The position numbers and the translations under genes are program-made. A DNA stretch of 64,000 bases from CBDBLK01 sp965215445 (GTDB taxonomy: Bacteria; Bdellovibrionota; Bacteriovoracia; Bacteriovoracales; Bacteriovoracaceae). Positions within the stretch are counted from its first letter, which is position 1. Each line of letters begins with the position of its first letter. The DNA is taken from contig CBDCDT010000002.1 in the NCBI GenBank assembly GCA_965215445.1, forward strand, positions 1,736,001 to 1,800,000, in the 5' to 3' direction. Under the pieces are notes generated by a model. It had not been told where the DNA came from, made no database searches, and saw only the letters and a list, made by a program, of their open reading frames with translations. This document shows, in pieces, positions 57,139 through 64,000 of the stretch.

Positions 57139-58344
57139 TTAAAACTGTGTAATTTCGGCATCTTCCCGGCGAAAGAAAAGAAACAAAAAAACCAGTGTAA
57201 GCACGGGAACAAACGCCAGCAAGGCCAAAGTGGTGTGGATGCCCACCCGGTCGGCGGAAAATCCTATAAAAGCGTAACTCAAACTGATGACGACGGAATT
57301 GGTGAAAAATTGCACCGAGCACACGGTGGCGCGGATATTGCTTTCGCAATTGTCCTGAATGTATTGGTCGGTGTGGACAAAGAGCGCTTCGGGAAGGGCG
57401 TTGATCAGCAAAAACAAAAGCACCATCCACGCAAGTTCTGGCCGGGTGAACACCAGGCCGCAGGCCAAGGCGGTGAGGATGGTTGTGCCGAAGATCAGTT
57501 TTTTGAGGCCCCATTTGGCAAAACGGGGCGAAAAATAAAGTCCCAGCGAGGAAACCAAATACCCACTGGCAATCAGAAATCCAATATGCTTGCCACTCAG
57601 ACCGTACTCCTTGAAAAGACTCTGACTGAAAATAAAAAACGGCGTGTGCAGCCCTTCGAGAAAGGCAATTCCCAGGATAAAGAGCAGCAGGCTTTTGCCT
57701 CGTCTGGTTTTTAAAAACGTCCTCAGTTCCCTGGTGAGCCTTCTCTTTTCAGTATTGGCCTTGGGCCTGCGCGAAGTTTCGTCAATAAACAACAAACACA
57801 AGATTCCCGCGCCCAGGGAGATGGCGGTGAAAAGAAATATAAAGTGTTTGTCCATATCAAAAAGAAATCCCCCCGCCAGCGTACCCACCGCAAAGGAGAC
57901 GGTCATGCACACCCTGCTTTTAGACATGATGTGGATGTGTTTTTGCGGCCACTTTCCCCCCGCTTCTTTGAGGCCGTCGTACAAAAGTGCTTGATCCGCC
58001 CCCGACAAAAAGGCAAAACTCATTCCGGTGAGAGCGAAAATCAAGAGGTAGAGGAAATAATTTGGGGGGGCAAAATAGAGTACCAATGAGATGAGCAGCA
58101 ACAGGCCACTTAAAATCAAACTGTACTTGCGCTTGAACTTGTCGGCAAAAAGGCCGGCCGGAATTTCAAAGACAAACGACACCCAAAACAGCAGGGATTG
58201 CAGAATTCCAATTTGAAAATTGGTGATTCCGTGATCGAGCAGAAAAACCACGAAAAGCCCCCGGGCAAAATCCAGATTGCGCAAAATGGTGTGCCCGTAA
58301 AAGAGGGCGACATTTTTCTCGACGTTGGTTTGATTCCATCTCAT
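57139..58344 (-). CDS. MFS transporter
   Basis: This 401-residue protein has about 12 membrane helices. The loop 2-3 motif is EIPAGLFADKFKRKYSLIL (residues about 61-79), typical of MFS. Other segments are ALTGMSFAFLSGADQALLYDGL and AFLEGLHTPFFIFSQSLFKEYG. Substrate unknown. Start ATG 58344. It is divergent from the subtilase gene. No neighbour suggests a ligand. Confidence 0.85.
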   Translation of the reverse strand: MRWNQTNVEKNVALFYGHTILRNLDFARGLFVVFLLDHGITNFQIGILQSLLFWVSFVFEIPAGLFADKFKRKYSLILSGLLLLISLVLYFAPPNYFLYLLIFALTGMSFAFLSGADQALLYDGLKEAGGKWPQKHIHIMSKSRVCMTVSFAVGTLAGGFLFDMDKHFIFLFTAISLGAGILCLLFIDETSRRPKANTEKRRLTRELRTFLKTRRGKSLLLFILGIAFLEGLHTPFFIFSQSLFKEYGLSGKHIGFLIASGYLVSSLGLYFSPRFAKWGLKKLIFGTTILTALACGLVFTRPELAWMVLLFLLINALPEALFVHTDQYIQDNCESNIRATVCSVQFFTNSVVISLSYAFIGFSADRVGIHTTLALLAFVPVLTLVFLFLFFRREDAEITQF

Positions 58345-58429
58345 GGCCTAAATACTCACTTTTAGGTCAGTTTAAGTTTTTTTTTCTTTTGCCGAAGGGG
58401 CATTAAAGACTAAAAAAAGGAGCTTGGCA

Positions 58430-60559
58430 ATGAAGAATTTCATTTGGGCCTTTTTACTCGGGTTTGCTTTTTCCTTACTGAGCGCTTGTGATTCCGAACC
58501 GGAAATCCAGGAGCGAACGCTGATTCTCAGGGGCGCCGGTCAGGAGGGTGAGAGTTCAGACAGAGTGAGGATACAGTCGCGCTATTCGGTCGGCAACGGT
58601 GATTCCGGTCTGGTCGATCAAATGTGGTATTTGGACAGAAATGCCCACACCGCTCAGACGGGAAGTATCGACATCAACCTTGGGGACGTTCACGACTACT
58701 ATCGCGGAGAAGGGCAGATTGTCATCGTCTCCGACAACCGCATCGACCTCGACCACCCCGATTTGAGCGCCAACGCCAACGTGGCGAGAAGCAAAGACTA
58801 CACGGCGGGAACCAGTCAAAGCGACTGGTCGGGAAGAATACCCCGAGGCACGGGGGGCACCGGCGAGGGCAGTAATGCCGAGCAGGTACAGGGAAGAATC
58901 GCCCACGGCACGGCCGTGGCGGGAGTCATCTCCATGGCCAAGGACAATTCCGAGGGCCTGTTTGGAGTCGCTCCCAATGCGGAACTTAGGGGTTATAATT
59001 TTATTTCCCAACAAAAGGTCAGTACCTTGCTCGATCAATTGGGTGCTGATGTCACCGGCGACGTCACCTTTAACTACAATTATGGAACCTATCAATCCAA
59101 ATTTTCCAAATACGGCAACATCTATAATTCCTGTATCCAAATGCTCAGTGAAAAGGACGAACACACTAATATCGTCTATGTCAAGGGTTCGGGCAATTGG
59201 TATTTGGAGGAATCCACTGAAGGCATCATCGCTCACAACAATAAAAACTGGTTTTTGGGAAACGCCAATTTCGACCAGACCAATGCTCTTCCCTACATGA
59301 TTGTAGTGGGCGCCTTGGGCCGGGACGGAGTCAGGAAGTCCCATTCTTCACCGGGAAGCAACCTCTGGATCAGCGCCCCCGGAGAAGACATTAGCTCCAC
59401 CGACATTGTCGGCTGCACCGAGGGTTTTGACACCGACTCCAGCGACGGGCCGTTGGATAACAACAATGTCAATTTAAATCCCAATTGCGATTACGCCGTC
59501 AACGTCCCCTGGTATTCCCTCTCCACCGCCTTGGTGACGGGAGCAGTGGCGCTTTTGCGCGAAGTTTGTCCCGAGTGTACCTGGCGGCACATCAAGCACG
59601 CCCTGGCCAAAACGGCGGTCAAAATAGATGCCGACGCCTCATCCGACCACCCCATCCCCGGCCTTGATTTGAGCGGGCACAAGTATCAGCGTGGCTGGAC
59701 AACCAATGCCGCCAACTACAACTTTCACAATTGGTACGGGTTTGGCAAAATTGATGTCAAACAGGCGGTCGCCTATTTGGAACAAAACCAACACGACGTG
59801 ACTACGGATATGGGCGAAGTGGTCAATACCTTGGGCCGTGGCAAAAGGCGATTTTACTATTATCACCACGGTCTGGAATGGAGTATTCCCGACAACCACA
59901 GTGACGGCACTTCCGATAGCATCAACGTCGATCTCCACAATTTGGAAATCGAACACGTCATGGTCAATCTCGACATCACTCACTCCCGGGCCGCAGACCT
60001 CGCCCTGGAATTGACATCTCCTGCGGGAACGGTCAGTCAACTCACCTATATCAACAGTGGGATTGATCAGAATGGTTTAAATCTGGTTACGTTGGGCAGC
60101 AACGCTTTTTACGGAGAGTCCAGTTTGGGAAGCTGGAGGCTCAAAGTGATCGACGGACAGAGCGGGGAAACCGGCACTTTGCACGGTTGGGATCTCAAAA
60201 TTTTGGGCCATAAAATTCCTGGAAGTAGCGTGGCCACGCCCCCCTCAATCGTCTCTGCCAGCGTCGATGCCGACAACCAACTTTCCTGGACGCTACCTTC
60301 GGACACCAGCGGGCTTCGCAGAGTTGAATTTTGCCTGCTCAAAACAGAGCGCACCTGCCAATTTCACGATTGGATCAGCGCTCCTCTCACTCCATCCCTG
60401 TTTGGCATAGAGATTTTCAAGGATTATAGTCTGGGAGGGGCCTGGGTCGCTCTGGACAACACAAGATACTACACCGCCGGAGCAAAAATCGTCAAAATCA
60501 GAACCGTTGACGACAACGAAAACCTCTCGGCAGTACAAAGTTTTAACGTGAATTTTTAA
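58430..60559 (+). CDS. Lipoprotein subtilase (S8) with C-terminal P-domain
   Basis: This 709-residue protein has a lipoprotein signal (lipobox LLSAC, Cys 20). A short segment leads to QMWYLDRNAHTAQTGSIDIN, typical of the start of a kexin/furin-type catalytic domain. The triad is present: Asp102 (VSDNRIDLDHPDL), His159 (IAHGTAVAGV) and Ser363 (VPWYSLSTALVTG), with oxyanion Asn256 (KGSGN). The flanking residues are unusual: DNR instead of D-S/T-G and WYS instead of GTS. A P-domain (about 490-610, VMVNLDITHSRAADLALELTS) and an Fn3-like tail follow. A conventional long propeptide is lacking. Confidence 0.87.
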   Translation: MKNFIWAFLLGFAFSLLSACDSEPEIQERTLILRGAGQEGESSDRVRIQSRYSVGNGDSGLVDQMWYLDRNAHTAQTGSIDINLGDVHDYYRGEGQIVIVSDNRIDLDHPDLSANANVARSKDYTAGTSQSDWSGRIPRGTGGTGEGSNAEQVQGRIAHGTAVAGVISMAKDNSEGLFGVAPNAELRGYNFISQQKVSTLLDQLGADVTGDVTFNYNYGTYQSKFSKYGNIYNSCIQMLSEKDEHTNIVYVKGSGNWYLEESTEGIIAHNNKNWFLGNANFDQTNALPYMIVVGALGRDGVRKSHSSPGSNLWISAPGEDISSTDIVGCTEGFDTDSSDGPLDNNNVNLNPNCDYAVNVPWYSLSTALVTGAVALLREVCPECTWRHIKHALAKTAVKIDADASSDHPIPGLDLSGHKYQRGWTTNAANYNFHNWYGFGKIDVKQAVAYLEQNQHDVTTDMGEVVNTLGRGKRRFYYYHHGLEWSIPDNHSDGTSDSINVDLHNLEIEHVMVNLDITHSRAADLALELTSPAGTVSQLTYINSGIDQNGLNLVTLGSNAFYGESSLGSWRLKVIDGQSGETGTLHGWDLKILGHKIPGSSVATPPSIVSASVDADNQLSWTLPSDTSGLRRVEFCLLKTERTCQFHDWISAPLTPSLFGIEIFKDYSLGGAWVALDNTRYYTAGAKIVKIRTVDDNENLSAVQSFNVNF

Positions 60560-60583
60560 TTTATCTCTCGACAGGAGGCCAAA

Positions 60584-61273
60584 ATGAAAAAAGTGGGTGC
60601 AATCTTTCTTTCCGTCATTTTTCTGGGAGTGAGTCTCGCGTGGTTTTTTTCCTCTTCCGGGTCACTCACGCAGCAAACGGAACCAGCACAACTTTCTGAG
60701 CACCAACCGGAGAGTCTCCCAACAGTAGCAAAACCCTCTTTGCCATCACCTCCCAAAGTTCATAAACAACAAAAGCGGGAGCAAAAACGGGAAGAAAAGG
60801 AAAGGCCACATACAAGCGAAGCGACGGTTTCTCCTCCCCGAACCAATCCTCTCAATTCTTATCCACGCCAGAAGTTGGCGGCGGGAGAAGGTTTGCAACT
60901 CATCGGCGGCGTTATCGCCCACGCCGAAAAAGATGCCATCCATGGAGAATGGCTCTATTCCTCCCAAGGGCTGCACTACTACAGAGCGGATGCCAAACAG
61001 GCCTCCAACGTGGTTTACGATCCCGCCTCCAGACGCTACGGGCGTTTGACCGGAGAGTTTGTTTTTACCGGAAAAGATGCCGGCATGGCCGAAAAAATCG
61101 CCTCCGATTTGGGATTGCAAAAAAATACACTCAACCTTGGCACGGGAAAAGTTGTCGTCCTGACATCTGCTTCCGATAATTCCCATGAACAACTGGAGAT
61201 TCTGCGTTCCCGGTACAAAGACCTGGTAACCCCGGACATCCAATACTCCCTTCAACAAACCTATGGGCCTTAA
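60584..61273 (+). CDS. Membrane-anchored protein with propeptide-like C-terminus, partner of the subtilase
   Basis: This 229-residue protein starts behind a full AGGAGG site 24 bp after the protease stop, so the two are cotranscribed. It has an N-terminal anchor (about 5-22), then a Pro/Lys/Glu linker (KQQKREQKREEKERP). The C-terminal region, YGRLTGEFVFTGKDAGMAEK, then ASDLGLQKNTLNLG, LEILRSRYKDLVTPDIQYSL, has the layout of subtilase N-terminal propeptides, which act as inhibitors and folding helpers. The idea that it works in trans on the upstream enzyme is inference. Confidence 0.6.
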   Translation: MKKVGAIFLSVIFLGVSLAWFFSSSGSLTQQTEPAQLSEHQPESLPTVAKPSLPSPPKVHKQQKREQKREEKERPHTSEATVSPPRTNPLNSYPRQKLAAGEGLQLIGGVIAHAEKDAIHGEWLYSSQGLHYYRADAKQASNVVYDPASRRYGRLTGEFVFTGKDAGMAEKIASDLGLQKNTLNLGTGKVVVLTSASDNSHEQLEILRSRYKDLVTPDIQYSLQQTYGP

Positions 61274-61462
61274 GACGCTTTATTGAGCAGGGCCTTTTAA
61301 GTTAGGTCTTTCCAATTCTATATAGCGCGATGAGTCATTGGTGCACCAACCCGAATACCGGACGAACACCCCTATTATACCGATTTTATTCAGGTTATCC
61401 TTATCCCACTAAAGCTAAATCCAGTCAATATCGCGAAACTTTATGTTGATGAGGGCCTTTCG

Positions 61463-61813
61463 ATGGGCCAAATTGCAGAAAAACTGGGATGTTCACCGTG
61501 GGCAGTTTCGGTCAGGCTGCGCCAGCTTGGTATCGGCAAAAGTATCAAAAAAACCGCCTTTAACGACCCTAAGAATTACTGTGCACCAGTGGTGCCCTAT
61601 GGATTTCGTAAGGTCAAACGCCAACTTGTGCCTTGTCCGAAGGAAATGAAAATTTGTCGATTAGTGGTCAATCTCATCAATAAACAAGGCCTATCTCGTA
61701 ATGCTGTAGGTCGTTATCTTAAGGCCGAAGGTTTTAAAAACAGATCGGGAAAAACTACTTGGGATAAAACTGTTGTTACATCCATTTATAAGCGATGGGA
61801 TTCCAAAATATAG
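61463..61813 (+). CDS. Recombinase-like HTH fragment
   Basis: The 116-residue frame has a Myb/resolvase-type HTH (MGQIAEKLGCSPWAVSVRLRQ), then VVPYGFRKVKRQLVPCPKEM, and a second HTH-like part LINKQGLSRNAVGRYLKAEGF with TWDKTVVTSIYKRW. This resembles the recombinase-domain part of large serine recombinases, without the catalytic domain. Coding sequence seems to extend upstream (NIAKLYVDEGLS) without a good start, so it may be a 5'-truncated fragment. The 190 bp before it show no other clear gene. Confidence 0.5.
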   Translation: MGQIAEKLGCSPWAVSVRLRQLGIGKSIKKTAFNDPKNYCAPVVPYGFRKVKRQLVPCPKEMKICRLVVNLINKQGLSRNAVGRYLKAEGFKNRSGKTTWDKTVVTSIYKRWDSKI

Positions 61814-61899
61814 GGTCGATTCAATGCTATGTTTAATTAAAAACAGAATTTTATAGGCTATGATTAACGACTATTTTACAGAACAAAAAGGAGATTGTG

Positions 61900-62112
61900 A
61901 TGCGTTATATTTCTGGATTTATTGCTGGTGCTTTAATTTCTCACTACGGTTTCAGAACCGACATTCCGCAACTGCTTTTGCACGACCTTAAAATGGCGGC
62001 ACTGTCCAAAGTCGTCAAAGGCCTGAGTCCGTTGGAACCTTTTACCGAAAAACTGACTGGTAGAAAATTCGAGTGGGTTTATGGTGCTCAAAATTCTTCT
62101 GGGAAAAAATAG
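61900..62112 (+). CDS. Small membrane-associated protein of unknown function
   Basis: The 70-residue product (MRYISGFIAGALISHYGF, then DIPQLLLHDLKMAALSKV and ending NSSGKK) has one N-terminal hydrophobic segment. ATG 61900 is preceded by AAAAGGAG six bases upstream, a strong ribosome site. No family is recognised. It converges with the HTH gene at 62132. Confidence 0.5.
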   Translation: MRYISGFIAGALISHYGFRTDIPQLLLHDLKMAALSKVVKGLSPLEPFTEKLTGRKFEWVYGAQNSSGKK

Positions 62113-62131
62113 AACACTTGCCAAGCAAGAA

Positions 62132-62542
62132 TTATTTATTTCTTCTTTTGCCTCTTGATTTTGGCAAGGCCTCTACTGAAAAACGGGCCAACGATTTTTT
62201 CAGAAAGCCAAGCTGCTCATTTAAAAGATCAACCATCATCTCATCTAGTTCATAAATTTCATTAACAAGGGCCTGCTTTTTTTTGGTCAAACGAGAATTG
62301 GTTTCTATCCTCAAATTTTCAAGAGGGTTGAGGTTAAACCCAACAGCGAGAAGGTATTCAAAAAAGAGTTTTCCCGATGGTGTGGAATGACCATTTTCTA
62401 TATTGGTTATGTAATTTCTTGTTACCTCTAATGTTGTGGCCAAATCTTTAACCTTTATTTCTGTTTTGGCCTTTCTTTTCTTTTTACAATTGGCCATCAC
62501 TTTTTTTATAAAATTGATTGCTACCGTTTCTTTTGCTCCCAA
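62132..62542 (-). CDS. XRE-type HTH regulator 1
   Basis: This 136-residue protein has an N-terminal HTH: KVKDLATTLEVTRNYITNIENGHSTPSG (residues about 29-56). LFFEYLLAVGFNL and a C-terminal helical segment with basic tail (LPKSRGKRRNK) follow. It is a paralog of the gene at 63311. Each of the two is divergent from a plus-strand gene, so each probably regulates itself and its neighbour. Low GC. Confidence 0.75.
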   Translation of the reverse strand: MGAKETVAINFIKKVMANCKKKRKAKTEIKVKDLATTLEVTRNYITNIENGHSTPSGKLFFEYLLAVGFNLNPLENLRIETNSRLTKKKQALVNEIYELDEMMVDLLNEQLGFLKKSLARFSVEALPKSRGKRRNK

Positions 62543-62744
62543 AGGAATCTCCTCTTAATCAAAGTTAAGAAAATTTTACCAATCCTTTTAGGCAAAAATA
62601 ACGCTCTATATAATTAGTGGTTTTATGAATAATTTGTCTTTTTTGGTAAAAAACACTATTTTAAAAGGTGTATAAAGAACCTTTGGAAACAAATTTATCA
62701 AATCCCACTAAATTATTGTGGGATTTAACTTAATAGGATTTCTT

Positions 62745-63305
62745 ATGGCCAGAATAACAAAACAGAAAAGGCTCAAAGAGGCCAAAACAATTGTAGAAAA
62801 TAGTGCCTTTGGGCAAAGAATGAAAGTTTCAAACAGTTTTCTTTTTCTAATGGAACATGGTGAATACGAAAATATCAAAAAAGTCATTGGCAAAATGGTC
62901 TACAACGTAAGAGCACCAAAAAATGATAACGAAATTAAACGTATTCTTGACCATAAATTAACTGTTAATGAACTAAACTCAAAAACAATGAATACTGCTC
63001 ATTTAAGGGCCGAATACGATAAAGATATGAATCTTCAGTTCTTTGTCTATCATTCTTACAGAATTACAAAAGAGCATGCTTATCTTGTTGCTCAAGTTTT
63101 GCATCAAATGTTACATATAGCCTTTGCTCTTCACAATATTGATATTGGCGTTAGCGGTGCAAATAACCCTGATGAAATCGCTGATCTCATTAATTCCATT
63201 AAAGTTACTACTGAACCACCGGGGCAAAAGAAAAAGACTGTTTCTTTAAAGAGTATAAAAAAACAAAAAATGAAAAAAAAATTAAAATCCAGTGGTAAAA
63301 AATGA
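62745..63305 (+). CDS. Unknown protein divergent from XRE regulator 1
   Basis: This 186-residue basic protein begins MARITKQKRLKEAKTIVEN and contains MNTAHLRAEYDKDMNLQFFVY, HAYLVAQVLHQMLHIAFAL and a very basic C-terminus rich in Lys. No signal peptide. The composition suggests a nucleic-acid-binding or phage-like protein, but I do not recognise it. The upstream gap (62543-62744) is A/T-rich and holds the divergent promoters. Its stop is 5 bp from the end of regulator 2. Confidence 0.55.
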   Translation: MARITKQKRLKEAKTIVENSAFGQRMKVSNSFLFLMEHGEYENIKKVIGKMVYNVRAPKNDNEIKRILDHKLTVNELNSKTMNTAHLRAEYDKDMNLQFFVYHSYRITKEHAYLVAQVLHQMLHIAFALHNIDIGVSGANNPDEIADLINSIKVTTEPPGQKKKTVSLKSIKKQKMKKKLKSSGKK

Positions 63306-63310
63306 AAATT

Positions 63311-63772
63311 CTAATTGGTAGTTCTTTTCTTTGCCCTCTTCTTACCTTTAGGAACAGATACAACAGAAATTTGAGTAAGTGTAATTTTAAGGAGGTCAAG
63401 TTGTTCTTTTAAAAAATTGATGGTTAGTTCATCCATTTCGTAAATTTCATTGACGAATGACTGTTTCTTTTTGGCCAAACGAGGATTTGTTTCTATCCTC
63501 AAATTATTTAAGGTAGTGAGGTCAAACCCAACCGCCAAAAGGTATTCAAAAAACAGTGTTCCTGATGGAGTTGCGTGACCATTTTCAATATTAGTTATGT
63601 AGTTGCTCGTTTTGTCTAAGAGCTTGGCCAAATCTTTAACTCTCACTTTGGTTTTGGCTTTTCTCTCCTGCCTACAGTTTGCCATCACTTTTTTTAAAAA
63701 GTTTTCTGCTGCTTTATTTTTTTGTGTCGCCAAAAATTTCTCCAACGTAAAGTTTGCCAAATTGTCGTTCAA
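63311..63772 (-). CDS. XRE-type HTH regulator 2
   Basis: This 153-residue paralog of the 62132 gene has HTH KVRVKDLAKLLDKTSNYI, then TNIENGHATPSGTLFFEYLL, then NNLRIETNPRLAKKKQSFVN and a basic end (KKRAKKRTTN). The N-terminus is longer by about 17 residues. A similar sequence (TTACCA-ATCC-type) lies upstream of both regulators (62575-62586 and 63790-63800) and could be an operator. It is divergent from the gene at 63946. Confidence 0.75.
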   Translation of the reverse strand: MNDNLANFTLEKFLATQKNKAAENFLKKVMANCRQERKAKTKVRVKDLAKLLDKTSNYITNIENGHATPSGTLFFEYLLAVGFDLTTLNNLRIETNPRLAKKKQSFVNEIYEMDELTINFLKEQLDLLKITLTQISVVSVPKGKKRAKKRTTN

Positions 63773-63945
63773 TTAACGCATGAAAATCTTACCAAATCCC
63801 TGGGTTTAGAATAAGAACCTATTTAAGTAGTGATTTATTGCTTTGCTAAGTATTTTTTATTGATAATCACTAAATATAAATGTATTATGATAAAAAAGAC
63901 GGCTACTCTTTCCAGTTTTACTAAACCTAGAGAGGAAGTTTTTAA

Positions 63946-64000
63946 ATGGCATATAAAGATAATCATCCCAGCGTTAACAAACAATTCGGCCAGTTTCTCA
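63946..64000 (+). CDS. Start of a gene running off the right edge
   Basis: ATG 63946 follows GAGAGGAAG. The visible codons (MAYKDNHPSVNKQFGQFL) remain open to the window end. It is divergent from XRE regulator 2, like the gene at 62745. Too little is visible to assign a function. Confidence 0.5.
   Translation, partial: MAYKDNHPSVNKQFGQFL

Noticed and set aside
1..64000. CRISPR arrays, rRNA genes, IS transposases, complete prophage
   Set aside because: No regularly spaced direct repeats, rRNA-like sequence, transposase motifs or phage structural genes were seen. The repeated sequences present are the two 131-bp elements, short hairpins and the paralogous genes.

Overview
The window looks like the chromosome of a Gram-negative bacterium. 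It has lpxC for lipid A, a yceD/rpmF/fab cluster, HtpX, TatA, many secreted or lipoprotein-signal proteins, and candidate sigma-54 promoters. GC is moderate in the core genes and visibly lower in several accessory blocks. The mix of periplasmic hydrolases (M15-like, M28, C45, S8 with P-domain), BspA-like surface proteins and many expanded secreted families would fit a Bdellovibrionota-like or other delta-type lineage. That placement is inference; no rRNA gene is present.

Layout. 1-2695 (minus): a core operon aroK-ahcY-rpiB plus a membrane protein running off the edge. 2728-3291: yceD. 3292-10600: an accessory block between yceD and rpmF, which are normally neighbours. It holds a large secreted protein, an HTH/nucleotidyltransferase pair, three copies of a secreted membrane-protein cassette, a HAD remnant and a HigBA-like module. 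10603-17259: rpmF-fabH-fabD-acpP-fabF-glyA-SDR-nusB-hypothetical, tightly packed. 17440-21185: two paralogous exported proteins, each behind a GG-N10-GC promoter, flanking an M28 aminopeptidase and a methyltransferase. 21285-33645: metabolic genes (gdhA, Kef-type antiporter, gpmI, GT22 glycosyltransferase, C45 acyltransferase, nrdA, nrdB) with small lipoproteins. 33684-45601: accessory region with three M15-related genes, a ParA gene bounded by a 16-bp direct repeat, mnmD, two BspA-like proteins, redox and channel genes, and a decayed Cys-rich repeat gene. 45697-54497: htpX, a secreted pair, tRNA-Thr and tRNA-Tyr, a frameshifted rlmB, proS, lpxC, an in-frame ferrochelatase-MFS fusion, and queF. 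54514-64000: BrnTA, tatA, a zeta-type toxin/antitoxin pair, an MFS transporter, a P-domain subtilase with a propeptide-like partner, then a low-GC end with a recombinase-like fragment and two divergent regulator/target modules.

Themes. (1) Tandem or near-tandem paralogs recur: three cassettes at 7-10 kb, the GG-N10-GC pair, paired lipoproteins at 25 kb, the M15 trio, the BspA pair, the 47 kb pair and the HTH pair at 62-63 kb. (2) A 131-bp element with terminal inverted repeats sits immediately after gdhA and htpX. Related short hairpins sit at two other gene ends, and in three of the four cases the repeat arm contains the stop codon. (3) Four toxin/antitoxin-type loci are present, most with a visible palindromic operator and two with predicted leaderless transcripts. 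(4) Decay is visible as frameshifts, a late nonsense codon, a lost catalytic core and a truncated HAD gene.

The strongest candidates for something undescribed are the stop-codon-supplying repeat family, the GG-N10-GC-linked paralog pair, the ferrochelatase-transporter fusion, the M15 family with pseudo-enzyme derivatives, and the P-domain protease with a separately encoded propeptide-like protein.
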